Positions 54,185 to 64,000 of a DNA stretch of 64,000 nucleotides are shown here, piece after piece. The notes beneath the pieces were generated by a model. That model ran no database searches and was not told where the DNA came from. It was given only the letters and a program-made list of their open reading frames with translations. Source of the stretch: Bettongia penicillata ogilbyi (lineage: Eukaryota > Chordata > Mammalia > Diprotodontia > Potoroidae). The stretch's first letter is position 1; each line of letters starts with the position of its first letter. Where the stretch lies: positions 970,771 through 1,034,770 of the forward strand of contig JAJHZJ010000061.1 of NCBI GenBank assembly GCA_023548195.1, written 5' to 3'. A program made the position numbers and the translations under genes.

Positions 54185-54412
54185 CTTGTCTGTTTCTCCA
54201 TAACCCTGTGGACCATATTGTCCATGGGGTTCTCTTGGCAAAGATACCAGAGCAGTTTGCCATTCCCTTCTGCAGGGGATTAAGGCAAACACAGGTTAAA
54301 TGACTTGCCTAGGATCACACAGCTCGTAGGTGTTTAAGTTCATATTTGAACTCAGGTCTTCCTGACTCCAGGAATAGAGCTCTTACCAACTCTACCATCT
54401 AGCTGCCCCAGG
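54185..54412 (-). mobile_element. tRNA-derived SINE, Mar1 type
   Basis: TTCTCTTGGCAAAGATACCAG, AGTTTGCCATTCCCTTCTGC, AGGATCACACAGCTCGTAGG and, at the head, CTACCATCTAGCTGCCCC. Confidence 0.85.
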
Positions 54413-54424
54413 GAATACCTTACA

Positions 54425-54512
54425 TGGCATTCATATACATTTATATGTATCTATATACATACATTCACATACATATATATATATACACACACATATACAT
54501 ACATACATGTGT
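54425..54512. repeat. CATA/TATA microsatellite
   Basis: ATATACAT, CATACATA and TATATATA units directly after the SINE head. Confidence 0.9.
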
Positions 54513-55225
54513 ATATTGCTGACAGAGGCATTTCTGCTGATATTATACCCCTAGAAGTTCTTCTTAGTGGTCTGTCAGCTCTCCAGTCAGTTTTCCCTAC
54601 ATTTCCTCATTATATTCTACTTTTTTTTATCCATGAATCCCAGGGCTTGATTCTCCAGTTCCTTCCTTTTCTTCACCTACTCTTTTTAGCTCATTGCATC
54701 CCCACTCCTTTTCTCAATTGTGCTCCTTCAGTGTGAAGTGGGAAGATTCCATTTCTCTCCCAACTTGTTTTATTTCCTAAATAATCTTCCTTTAAATATT
54801 CTAAAAATTTTCTTTTTTGTTCCTAGTAAAAAAAAAAGTAGGGGCAGGGGACAAGAGAAATTTTAAAATAATAAGTAAAGGAGACAAGTTACAAAGTTAT
54901 AAAATCTAAAAGCTAGACTTAATTCTCAATGAAGATAAAAACGGGGTTAAGTCTCCTCTTACTTCACTCTCCTCTTATTGCACTGACTCATCCTTTTAAT
55001 TCTTTTCCCCCAGAGTCAGCCCTGCCCCAGTTCTGTCTGGGTTGTATGCCAGACCAAAAGTCAATCTTCCCTATATTTCCATGTTATATTCAAGTCTACA
55101 ATGAAAGATGTGTAAAGGTGTTGCCTAAGGCACATAATTACTTCAGGCAATGGTCTTATCACAGAACACCCCTTAGAATAGCTTGTGTAGGATAATTCTG
55201 CTGATACATGGCTATTCTTTTCTAT
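54513..55225. other. Non-coding stretch, nothing recognised
   Basis: Two pyrimidine-rich segments (54560-54730 and 54940-55090) look vaguely alike, but I cannot show homology. Confidence 0.4.
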
Positions 55226-55720
55226 GACTACCCACCCTGAGAGCACTAGAGAGGACACTGGACCTGAGTTTGAGTCCTGGACCCACAACTTAAATTAAGT
55301 GTGACTTTTGACAAATAGCCCCATTTTCCAGAGCCTGTTTCCTCAGCCGAAAAACAGGTCATATTACTGAATACGTACATGAATAGAAAAGAGGTGAGGT
55401 GACCCCTTAGCAAGAATGAGGAATGACAAATGAACCACTTGTGTGCTCCACTGGTAAGTAACCATATCAAGAGAATGAGAGGAAGGACACTGGTTGGACC
55501 TTCTACAGATAGGAAGATACAGACAAGAGTGGCGCAGGATGAGAAGGCTCAGATGAAGTGTGATCTGTATTGTTGGAAGGTGTACCCGCGTGAATGAAAT
55601 CACAGATCCATCCAAGTACTGAGTATCATCATGTGCTATATACCTCACAGGATGATTGCAAGGATCACAAAGGATAATGCTTGTCAAGTATTTTGTAACC
55701 ATAAAACACGATCCTAAATG
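55226..55720 (+). mobile_element. MIR/CORE-type SINE in two pieces
   Basis: Head at 55226-55385 (GGACACTGGACCTGAGTTTG, TGTGACTTTTGACAAATAGC). Tail at 55610-55720 (ATACCTCACAGGATGATTGC, GTCAAGTATTTTGTAACC). About 225 bases between the pieces are unassigned. Confidence 0.5.
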
Positions 55721-55734
55721 GGAAAGAAGGAAAT

Positions 55735-55975
55735 ATTCATTAAGCACCTACTAGGTAGCAGGCATTGGGCTAATCCTTTTATAAATACCATCTTATTGAT
55801 CCTCATAATAACTCTGGGAGGTTGCTGCTATTAGTATTCCCATTGCACAAGAAGGAAACTGAGGCAGACAGAGGTTAAATGACTTATCCAGGTTCCCACA
55901 GGTATTAAGTGTCTGAGGCCAGATTTGAATTCTGGACTTCCTAACTCCAGGCACCGTGCCATTTAGCTGTCTCTA
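55735..55975 (-). mobile_element. MIR/CORE-type SINE, nearly complete
   Basis: CACCTACTAGGTAGCAGGCA, ATCCTCATAATAACTCTGGG, AGGTTAAATGACTTATCCAG and TCTGAGGCCAGATTTGAATT, ending at the tRNA-like head GTGCCATTTAGCTGTC. Confidence 0.85.
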
Positions 55976-55999
55976 ATGGTAGTTAATATGGTAATGATG

Positions 56000-56210
56000 A
56001 TCAGGATAGACTGGTATAGTGAAGAGAGATCTGGTCTCATAATAAGTAAGATTTGGGTTCAAGCTTCGTCTTTGATATATACTGGCTGCTTGCCCCTGAG
56101 CAAGTCACTTGATCTCTCAGTGTTCCCAGGCAACTCTATAAGCTGGCAAAGCCGGTACTGACCATCCCTGGGACAATGAAGTCACAAGCCTGGCTAAGAT
56201 GATTATGATG
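56000..56210 (+). mobile_element. SINE with 'CCAGGCAACT' tail
   Basis: GATTTGGGTTCAAGCTTCGTC (B box), TGAGCAAGTCACTTGATCTC, CCAGGCAACTCTATAAGCTG and GGACAATGAAGTCACAAGCC. Confidence 0.65.
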
Positions 56211-56539
56211 AAAGGGCAACGAGACTACTCTGCAGGAGAGAGAACCAATCTCCCACTAAAGGAGAAAAGGGGATGTCACTCATGATTATAAGGGTGGAAT
56301 CACTGTCATTCCCTGGCTCTGCCATCATTATCCCCTAAGGAAGCTGACCAAGCTTAGTGTTAATGCAATGAAGAACCTCTGGGTCCAGAAAGGTGGTGAT
56401 AATAACCATCAAGAAGTGATGCCACTCCAGTCTACATTCCACCCTGTCTCTACCACCCCAAAGCATCACTGTAACCCAACTTCTTATCCTGAAGTTTCAT
56501 TCCAGCCTTGGAATCCACACATTAGGACTTTCTTCTACC

Positions 56540-56755
56540 TTGCATTCTCTTGCTCAGATCAAATGGCTCCCCCTAGAATCTCCATTTAAGGAATGGACTC
56601 AAACAAACCATGTCTCATTCCTGTCCAGGCTGCACTGCAGACCTCCTCTACCTTGCCTCCTATTCTGATTTTCACCTTCATTTGAATGCAAGCTCCCTTA
56701 GGGAAGAGACTTTCTACTTATATTTTTATTCCCAGTAACTGACGTATGGTAAATG
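56540..56755 (+). mobile_element. L2-type 3' end
   Basis: TTGAATGCAAGCTCCCTTAGG, GGGAAGAGACTTTC and TATGGTAAATGCCTACC. The part before 56660 is uncertain. Confidence 0.5.
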
Positions 56756-56761
56756 CCTACC

Positions 56762-56985
56762 TTGAACAGCTAAGTAGCGCAGTGGATAGTGTGCTGGGCC
56801 TGGAGTCAGGAAGACTCATCTTCCTTAGTTCAAATCTGGCCTCAGACTCTTACTGCTGTGTGATCCTGGGCAAGTCTCTTAATCTTATTTGCCTCAGTTT
56901 CCTCATCTGTAAAAATGAAGAAGGAAATGGTGAACCACTCCAGTATCTCTGCTAAGAAAATCCCAGACACAACTGAACACTAAAC
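56762..56985 (+). mobile_element. tRNA-derived SINE, Mar1 type
   Basis: GCGCAGTGGATAGTGTGCTG (A box), TTAGTTCAAATCTGGCCTC (B box), TGTGTGATCCTGGGCAAGTC, CAGTTTCCTCATCTGTAAAA, GTGAACCACTCCAGTATCTC and ACACAACTGAACACTAAAC. Confidence 0.9.
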
Positions 56986-57294
56986 AAAGAACTTACTTTT
57001 TAAGTGCTAATTGACTAGTGAAAGACATCTGCAGAGTCATAGGGTACCTGCTGCCATGTGAGAGGAAGGACACTGCCTTTCTCCCCTCTACCACAAGTAC
57101 ATCTCTGTGTGCAACTGCTGTAGAGTGGTCCAACTCTTTCACAAAAGTCAGCTCTACCAAGGGGAAAGAGGAAACTGCTAAGCTAGCCTCTGCATCCGAC
57201 AGCTGTTTGTTCTGAGTAAGCACTTCAAACTTCCTCTCTGAGTGCGCTGGACCCTGTTCCTGATGGCCCAGGAGCCAACTGTTTAGTTTTCAGT
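56986..57294. other. Unassigned stretch
   Basis: No supported feature. Confidence 0.5.
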
Positions 57295-57480
57295 ATTAGT
57301 ATCTGCACTTTGGAAACTGGCAAATGCTGAAGATCAGGGCCTGGTTTATTGATTTCTAGAGTTAAGAAAGCAATGAGGGAAATGTTAATATTGTAGATTA
57401 AACTTACAAATGTGTCACATGTACTTTTTTTTCCTGGAGAGCTGGTAGTTAAACATTTACAAGCTTACCTCTTCCCTAGT
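57295..57480 (-). repeat. Unnamed dispersed repeat, copy 3 (inverted)
   Basis: Reverse complement of the 23515/41335 family: GATCAGGGCCTGG, TTTATTGATTTCTAGAGTTA, AGAAAGCAATGAGGGAAATG and AGCTGGTAGTTAAACATTTAC. Confidence 0.65.
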
Positions 57481-57645
57481 TGTGAAAGAAACTTTGCTAC
57501 CTGAACCTAAATATTTATGGTCATAGTGTACTGATTTTGCAGGTACCTCCTAGAGTTTGCTATAGTTTCTGGCACTTAGAAATTTCACTCTTGGCTCCCT
57601 AGGACAGGAACCTGGTCCCAAATATGTCTCATCTAGGCTTTAGAC

Positions 57646-58244
57646 CAGAGGTTTCCAAATGTATTTGGCCTACTGCCCCTTTAAAAAAATTACTTAGTGG
57701 TCCTCTGGAAATCAATTTTCTTTAGCCATTCAATGATTTCTTTTTGAAATTTGCATCATTTCAAAAATATAAAATATTTTTAAATGACACATCTTAAACT
57801 TTATAATTTATTGTAATTTGTGGGGTTTTTCCTGCACTGAAATTTTGATAATGCAATATTGCATCATGTACAGTATTGTATTGTAAACAAGTGACATGTA
57901 CATACTCCTGCCGATGCATGCTGGACTTCCTCATAATGTGTTCCAGGCTGGCCTGTCAACACTAGCTCATTAAGACCTGTCAGCAGACTTGATCACTGAT
58001 TGGTTATAACTTGCATTTTGTGTGTTTATTTGGAGAACAATGTAATCACTAGGATTTTAACTGTTACACAACAGATGAAATATACAGGAATGGTTTTTCA
58101 AAATTTTCTTATCTTCTTTCCTTATGCTTCTGCTGTCCCCTTATTTTTATTCAATACCCCCTCAATTGCACCCAAGGCTACTATGCCTCCTTGGATTGTC
58201 CAACACTCCCCCAGGGGCCGTATCACCTACTTTGGGAACCTCCA
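57646..58244 (+). mobile_element. Non-autonomous hAT element, copy 2 (~600 bp)
   Basis: Starts CAGAGGTTTCCAAATGTA and ends TACTTTGGGAACCTCCA. Homologous throughout to 46303-46915 in the same orientation. No convincing 8-bp duplication, probably lost by divergence. No transposase ORF. Confidence 0.8.
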
Positions 58245-59747
58245 CTAGATGATCACTCAGTGACTTCACATTCCTTTCTGTAAGCTCCCTGGATATCTCA
58301 ATGGTATTACATGTTGAAGTCCTACAATACTCTGACCAGTTTCTCTCTGTCCTAATTGGTTTTCCTGAAACAAACTTGCTAGATGATCAGACTTGTTCCA
58401 TACTTCTAAGGTGAGTCTTCATTCTACATGACAATCTATGCTGGCATAAGGGCTTCATTTCATCAGTCCATGAGGACTTGCTAGCAGATACCGTTGCCCT
58501 ATACTAGCTCCCATCAGTTTACAGGAATAGGATGCCTCATCTGACTGCTCCAAAGTCTCTGTTTTACATGGGAAAGATCACTAAGTTCTCAAATGCATTT
58601 TGAAGTTATCTTCTAGTTCTGAGGTCATTGTACAGCTAAAACTACTGGTAAATCCTAAGCTTTATGACTGATCACGCCTAGCTCAGATTGGTACCTCCAC
58701 TCAGTTATCCAAGACCTCTGATGATTCCTCACTCAAATGCTCTCCTATGTGCATCTTTTCCTGGGATCTTATAATTTTCAATTTTATAATCTCAAATATA
58801 CATTGTTCTCTCTCAGTATACCACTCACCTGGCATTCTTAAGTGAGTGACCCAGGAACACAGGAGGAAAAAGAAGAGCATGGTTCAAAATCAAGCAAAAA
58901 TTCACCCCCAAAAAATGTCAGGAATCTCTGATAAGAAAGATTTGTTAATAATTCACACTCTGTATTCCAAAAAACGAAAAGGATTTGATACAGGTTGCAA
59001 AATTAAAAATCATATATGAAACAGAGCAATTCAAAATTTAAAAACAAAAAAATCATAATCAGAATTGAAAGAATAGTTAAAAGGATTAAAAAATAGATTA
59101 AGCAGGCACCTGGCTTGAATGAATGACTGCAATAGCACCCTGTACTTAGCTCTGAGTTAATTCTGAGTTTACTCAGAGCTAAGGTGAAGAGGAAGATACA
59201 CTTAATTATATAGTTCTTATTGTCTAATATAAGGAATCAGATAGGCTAGGGGTGTGGGGGAAGAGACACACTCTGTCATGGTACTGACCTCTATCAAGAG
59301 GAATTTATTACATGGATCTTTATGTGAGAGGCAATGAGTAACATAATGGACAATGTGTTCAGCAACAGTCTCACAAAATATATGGGCACATTTTTCAAGT
59401 AGACATTACTGATATTGACCTTCTATAAAAGTTGAGACATAAGATTCCATCTTAACATAGTGAAAGCTTTTTCACAGGGACCTAAGATAACATGGTCCCA
59501 GTGCATAGTTTTCTGATGATCTAATTTAATACAGGGATAGAGTTTAGACAACCTCTAAGAATAAATAGCCAAATTGTCCATTAGGCAGTGTCTCTGAAAT
59601 ATCAGTTGTTTTAATCAGGTTCTTTTCAAGTGCTGGATCACAGTCCATTTATGGCTGAATACATTGAGATCTTTTAAGATCTTAGTGGTACGTGAACTGT
59701 TAACTGAAATAAACTGCTAATTGAAGAAACATCCATATGACTTAGAT
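58245..59747. other. Non-coding stretch with one perfect hairpin
   Basis: No gene or named repeat. Contains the inverted repeat at 59145-59183. Confidence 0.45.
59145..59183. repeat. Perfect 13-bp inverted repeat, 13-nt loop
   Basis: CTTAGCTCTGAGT at 59145-59157 pairs perfectly with ACTCAGAGCTAAG at 59171-59183. Function unknown. Confidence 0.85.
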
Positions 59748-60350
59748 CTGTGGTTCTCAAACTGCTTTTTAATAAGATCTCTTTTAAGTTTAGGAACGCC
59801 TCCCATTATGATAGTGGGCTACAATAGTATTTTTTGATTAAAAAAAATACATGACAATAAGCTATGATAAACACAGCAATGTTTTTAAAAGAAAAGATCA
59901 TATTTTATTCCCAAAAGGCTGGAAATTTTTTTCTCCTTAGACACAAATAAAGCAGGAATAATAAAAATCATTGACAGAAAACCCACTATTCATAGACATA
60001 TTTTGTTGGGACAGTACAGAGAGTACTGGGCTCACTACCAAGGAGACTCATCTTGCTAAATTCAAATCTGGCCTTAAACACTTACTAGCTATGTGATCCT
60101 GGGCAAGTCACTTAGCCCTGTTTGCCTCAGCGTCCTAGTCTGTGAAATGAGCTGAAGAAAGAAATGGAAAACCACTCTGGTATCTTTGTCAAGAAAACCC
60201 CATATAGGATCACAAAGAGTTGGACATGACTGAAAATGACTGAAAAACAACAAATAAATACATCAGTGCATGGGAAACACATGGATTCAAAAGCCTCAAC
60301 AATAAATCTATGATCACCTAACGCATTAGCTCACAGCTTGTGAGCCACCA
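59748..60350 (+). mobile_element. hAT-like element with nested SINE
   Basis: The left end CTGTGGTTCTCAAACTG and right end CAGCTTGTGAGCCACCA form a diverged hAT-type terminal inverted repeat. Flanks ACTTAGAT (59740-59747) and CTTTAGAT (60351-60358) agree at 6 of 8 bases. About 360 bp once the SINE is removed. Different family from the elements at 46303 and 57646. Confidence 0.55.
60008..60252 (+). mobile_element. tRNA-derived SINE, Mar1 type, nested
   Basis: GAGAGTACTGGGCTCACTAC, CTAAATTCAAATCTGGCCTT, TGTGATCCTGGGCAAGTCAC, GTCAAGAAAACCCCATATAG and TTGGACATGACTGAAAATGA. The A-box part of the head is damaged. Confidence 0.85.
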
Positions 60351-60544
60351 CTTTAGATACCAGATAAACAGGAGGCAGACTTGCCCATATGTTGATGCTC
60401 AGATGAAGGGCCATTTTACCTCCACTTGAAGATGAGCTGATAGATGGGTGCCCTTCCACTCTACATTTCTACTGAAGATGAAATAAGAGAATTTATTTAC
60501 AATGTGAGGAATTTGAGTTAGAAATAAGAAAGATGATGTCCAAA

Positions 60545-61250
60545 GGACTATAAAATTGTGCTTACCTTTTGACCCAGCAATACCACTACTAAGTATGTGT
60601 CCTAAAAAGGTATTTTTTTAGTAAAAGTGTCTATATATATATATATAAATATTTATTGTGGCTAATTTTGGGCTGGCAAAGAATTGGAAATTGAGGGGAT
60701 GTCAATCAATCAGGTAATGGCTGTACAAGTTGTAGTATATAATTGTAATGGAATATTATTGTGCTATAAAATGTGATCAGCAGGATGCTCTCAGAAAAAC
60801 TTGGAAAAATGTATGTTAACTGATGCAAAATGAAGTAAATAGAACAAGAAAAACATTTTACACAGTAACAGCAATGATTAACTGGGAATGACTTAGTTAT
60901 TCTCCGCAATACAAAGATCCAAGAAAATTCTGAAGGACCTATGCTGAAAAACGTTATCCACCTCCAGAGGAAAAACTGATTGTGTCTGAATGCAGATCAA
61001 AACATATTATTGTTAAGATGGTTACTTTCTTTATCTTTTTTTGCTTATGTTTTCTTTCACAACATGATTAATATGAAAATATGTTTTGCATGACTGCACA
61101 TTCATAATCTTTATCAAGCTACCTGTCTTCTCAAAGAGGGGAAGGGAAGGAAAAATGAGAGAGAATTTGGAACTCAAAATTGAAAAAAAAAAGGTTAAAA
61201 TTGGTTTTTTACATGTAACTAAGAAAAAATAAATATAAAAACAAAAAATA
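60545..61250 (+). mobile_element. Old LINE-1 3' fragment
   Basis: ORF2 C-terminal remnants (TTTTGACCCAGCAATACCAC, AAAGAATTGGAAATTGAGGG, TGTAATGGAATATTATTGTG, ACTGATGCAAAATGAAGTAA). The 3' UTR has CCTCCAGAGGAAAAACTGAT and GAGAATTTGGAACTCAAAAT, followed by an A-rich end. Same L1 subfamily as 17688-18165. Confidence 0.85.
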
Positions 61251-61384
61251 AGGAAAATTATCACAATTAATTGAGAGAAGATCTTTGGGAGTCTTTTGAA
61301 ATAGGAGTCTCATTGGTCTGACAAAGGTAGGGCTCCCTTGAAGGCAAGGAGAATGACTAGACCAGTGGTTGGTGGGGAGGGTCA

Positions 61385-61465
61385 GCTCCCCCATCTGAAG
61401 ACTAAGAAAATTAAACTAGATGACCTGTAAAGTCCCTTCCAATTCCAAATCTATGAACCTATGGA
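61385..61465 (+). mobile_element. MIR/CORE-type SINE tail
   Basis: AAACTAGATGACCTGTAAAG, TCCCTTCCAATTCCAAATC and TATGAACCTATGG. Confidence 0.6.
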
Positions 61466-62697
61466 CCCCAGTAGAAGGAAGGCCTAAGCAAAATTCATTT
61501 CGGGTAGTGATGAACCCAGTCAAAAAGATCTTGACAGTTACCTGAGCATCAGCTGGGTGAAGTGAAACCTGATAGGTGTGCTGAAAATTTAATAAATCCC
61601 AGGAATGCTGGCCTAAGCAGTCTTGCAAAACAGCCAAGATACTCCTTCTGAGGAAGAACAAGCTGTTGCAACAAGATAGGTAAAGCAAATGAAATAAGAG
61701 TAGCAGGTAAGCAGGAAACGACACCATTGAAGGCAGAGTAAAATGACCACTGTGGAGGGAGAGTGGAGCAGTATTAAGGCACTATCAGTTGGTACATTTT
61801 TGCTGCAATGTATAACCCTTCCTTACCCAAGAATGGCTATCCAGGTAGCGTTCCTTCTGCTTTCAACATGGACAATGATATCTTTCCATATATGAGGGTG
61901 GAGAAGAGAATAATGCTACCATGTCATTTCATGATTTCCATTGGCAGGAAAAGCACTGTATATGTGGAACTGGGCTGCATTTGCATCGTCGTGGTTACCT
62001 AAAACATCATGCACTGCAGATAGGTAGCAAGGGGCAAAAGAATTAAGTGAGATCTTTAGTTACATGTATATTACGGACTTACTTGTGTAAGACATTGTCT
62101 CTACAGGGATAAAGTAAATGAAAAACCAGATCATTCTCTAGTATGTGATGTTTTGAATGATCAGTCGAGTCTCCCAAGTCCCCCTTGATTTTGATAATTT
62201 TCACTCAGCTTCTTATCAAATAATTTATTTTGGTAAAATACAGAAAAGTATTTTGATGATTCATGTTGCTCATTACTTCCATAAATTAAGCAAAGAAACA
62301 ATAACAAATACACTCTGACGTATAATCCAAATTAAACTAAATTTATCAAAATAAATGAATGGCTCACTATTGATAGAAACATTGCTTGGTTTTTACTGCG
62401 TTCATTCACATGCTGGTTAATTAGAAAAGAATCTTATATTTCAAACTATAGGTACCTATCATCAAGGAGACTCAATAAGATTCTGCTATAAAACTTTTTA
62501 TAGTTTTAAGCACAATATTTTCCCCTTAGTTGCTTTTTTTCTAGTGACCCTTGTAACAGAGAATATCAATACCTGATGAAAATATAAAATCCACTGAGAA
62601 CTGACTAGTTCATGCCAAAGGTAAGTGCTTTCCAACCAGGCATGTGCTGGCAACAAGTCGTAGCAACTTTAAAAAGCCAAGTGTTAAATTTTCATTG
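61466..62697. other. Non-coding stretch, nothing recognised
   Basis: No supported feature. Confidence 0.5.
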
Positions 62698-62865
62698 TGA
62701 CCACTGACACCTCAGAAATAAATAACCACTATAAATCAGAACTTCAGTTATAATTGTGTTCATTTTCTAGATTTAACAAAATGAAGGAGGAAATGTTAAT
62801 AGTGTAGATCAGACTTTAAAATGTGTCTTGGGTTGTTAAACACTTATCAGTGCGCTCCTGTTCCT
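62698..62865 (-). repeat. Unnamed dispersed repeat, copy 4 (inverted)
   Basis: TGACACCTCAGAAATAAATA, TTCATTTTCTAGATTTAACA, GGAGGAAATGTTAATAGTGT and GGTTGTTAAACACTTATCAG align in order with 57295-57480. Confidence 0.6.
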
Positions 62866-64000
62866 AACTCTTTCACTGTCCACTTAAATCATTCCAAGAT
62901 GAAACTAGGGCTGCCTAGAGAGTTTTTAATGATAGGAGATCATGATTTCCAATCAATTTAGGGAAAATTCAACTGACAAGAAATTTTATAAGATATAAAC
63001 GGGGATTCTACTTGAGTCCATACAGAATAGCAACATCTGGTTTCAGGCCATAAAATGGCATCATCTCAATTTGCCAACTACCTTAACACTATGTAAGCCA
63101 ATGCTGTCGAACCAAAATAGAAACAGGGGTCCACTAAGTCATATGCAAGGATCTTTGGCAACAGTATATTGACTCAGTTTTAAAATGTAATGTTACATTA
63201 TATTGTACTCATAATTGTTTTATTAAATATCTCCCAATTACACTTTAAATCTGGTTCAGCTAAACTGGGATTGTACTCACAAGGGCATGTTTAACACCTT
63301 TGGTATAAGCTACAAGATCAGCGTTTGTGAAACTACAGAGCAGATGTGTGAAACTATAGAGCAGAATTTAATAACAGATGACTGATTTTTTTTTACTCTA
63401 ATTTGATTTAATCAAAGTCACACTGGAATCATCTATTGTATCTATTGGACCACCACTGGAACAAGTTAACCTAGTCAGTTCCTAAGCTTCTCAATGCTTA
63501 AATTCTTCTTAGAGTTGCTATGAAAAATAAGAAATGTACACATCTATGTGGGCATTTTGAAAACTAATACAGAACAAATAAACTATTAGGCCCAAATTTC
63601 CCATCTGATTAAAATCTAAGACCCAAGATAGACTAGATATTTCCTGTACAGCTCCCAACCACCATGGTGGCATGAGGGAAAAGTCTATGCAGGGAAATTT
63701 AGCCTAATCATCATCTTCGAGGAACATGACGTGACATGAAACGTCAGCTGCAGAACGGTAAAAACTGAGTCAATTTCATTTTCCCAGGGTTATCCCAACA
63801 ATGTAAGTACTGTGACAATGGGTTTTAGAGCTCCCCTCTACGATTCCAGACAATCTTCTGGACAACATAAATTCATAGTCCCTACTTTGAAGTAGTTTAC
63901 ATTGTACTCTGGGATTCAACATATAAGGAGACAAGAAAATATAATATAAATTAAGGAGAGAGAAAACAAAGCAAAAGGAGAGTTTAGGAAAGACTTTACA
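62866..64000. other. AT-rich stretch, nothing recognised
   Basis: No coding region or named repeat supported to the window end. Confidence 0.5.

Noticed and set aside
57638..58252. 8-bp duplication for hAT copy 2
   Set aside because: CTTTAGAC on the left does not match CTAGATGA or CACTAGAT on the right well enough.

Overview
This window looks like intergenic or intronic DNA from a marsupial nuclear genome. No host exon, tRNA gene or other conventional gene could be supported. Nearly all recognisable content is transposable-element DNA: LINE-1 (L1) fragments, an ORF1-only L1-derived (half-L1, HAL1-type) family, tRNA-derived SINEs of MIR/CORE/Mar1 type, L2 tails and non-autonomous hAT elements. 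The marsupial call rests on the L1/HAL1 protein sequences and the Mar1-type SINEs. A SINE at 40997-41308 resembles what I remember as WSINE1 of Australian marsupials, and I see no copy of the very abundant opossum SINE1 tail. An Australidelphian source is therefore more likely than an opossum, but this is inference from memory.

Layout. 1-5096: SINE, MIR and HAL1 copy A (1098-3850, broken ORF1). 5097-7068: 5'-truncated L1. 7890-11735: sparse old L1/L2/MIR pieces. 11767-18165: a three-level nest. An old L1 3' end was split by an old HAL1 (copy C), which was itself split by a younger HAL1 (copy B), each step marked by a target-site duplication. 18258-25722: L2 tails, a 430-bp pyrimidine tract, SINEs and an unnamed dispersed repeat. 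25742-29845: a 4.1-kb 5'-truncated L1 on the minus strand with a 14-bp target-site duplication and an ORF2 broken by point changes and a 38-bp tandem duplication. 31959-35328: HAL1 copy D, minus strand, full length, with an uninterrupted 368-codon ORF1, a GC-rich repeat-containing 5' UTR, a perfect 16-bp target-site duplication and what looks like a 3' transduction of about 386 bp. 35345-64000: old L1/L2/MIR fragments, a WSINE1-like SINE, microsatellites, two copies of a ~610-bp hAT element (one with a perfect 8-bp target-site duplication), a third hAT-like element containing a SINE, and two more copies of the unnamed dispersed repeat.

How the parts relate. The HAL1 copies encode an RNA-binding ORF1 protein (coiled coil, RRM, C-terminal domain) but no endonuclease or reverse transcriptase. 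ORF1 is followed directly by a 3' UTR that differs from that of the L1 copies here. Their insertions nevertheless carry L1-type hallmarks (A-rich tails, 13-16 bp target-site duplications), so they were probably mobilised by L1 ORF2 protein acting in trans. Four copies of different age share this architecture, so it is a lineage and not a one-off deletion.
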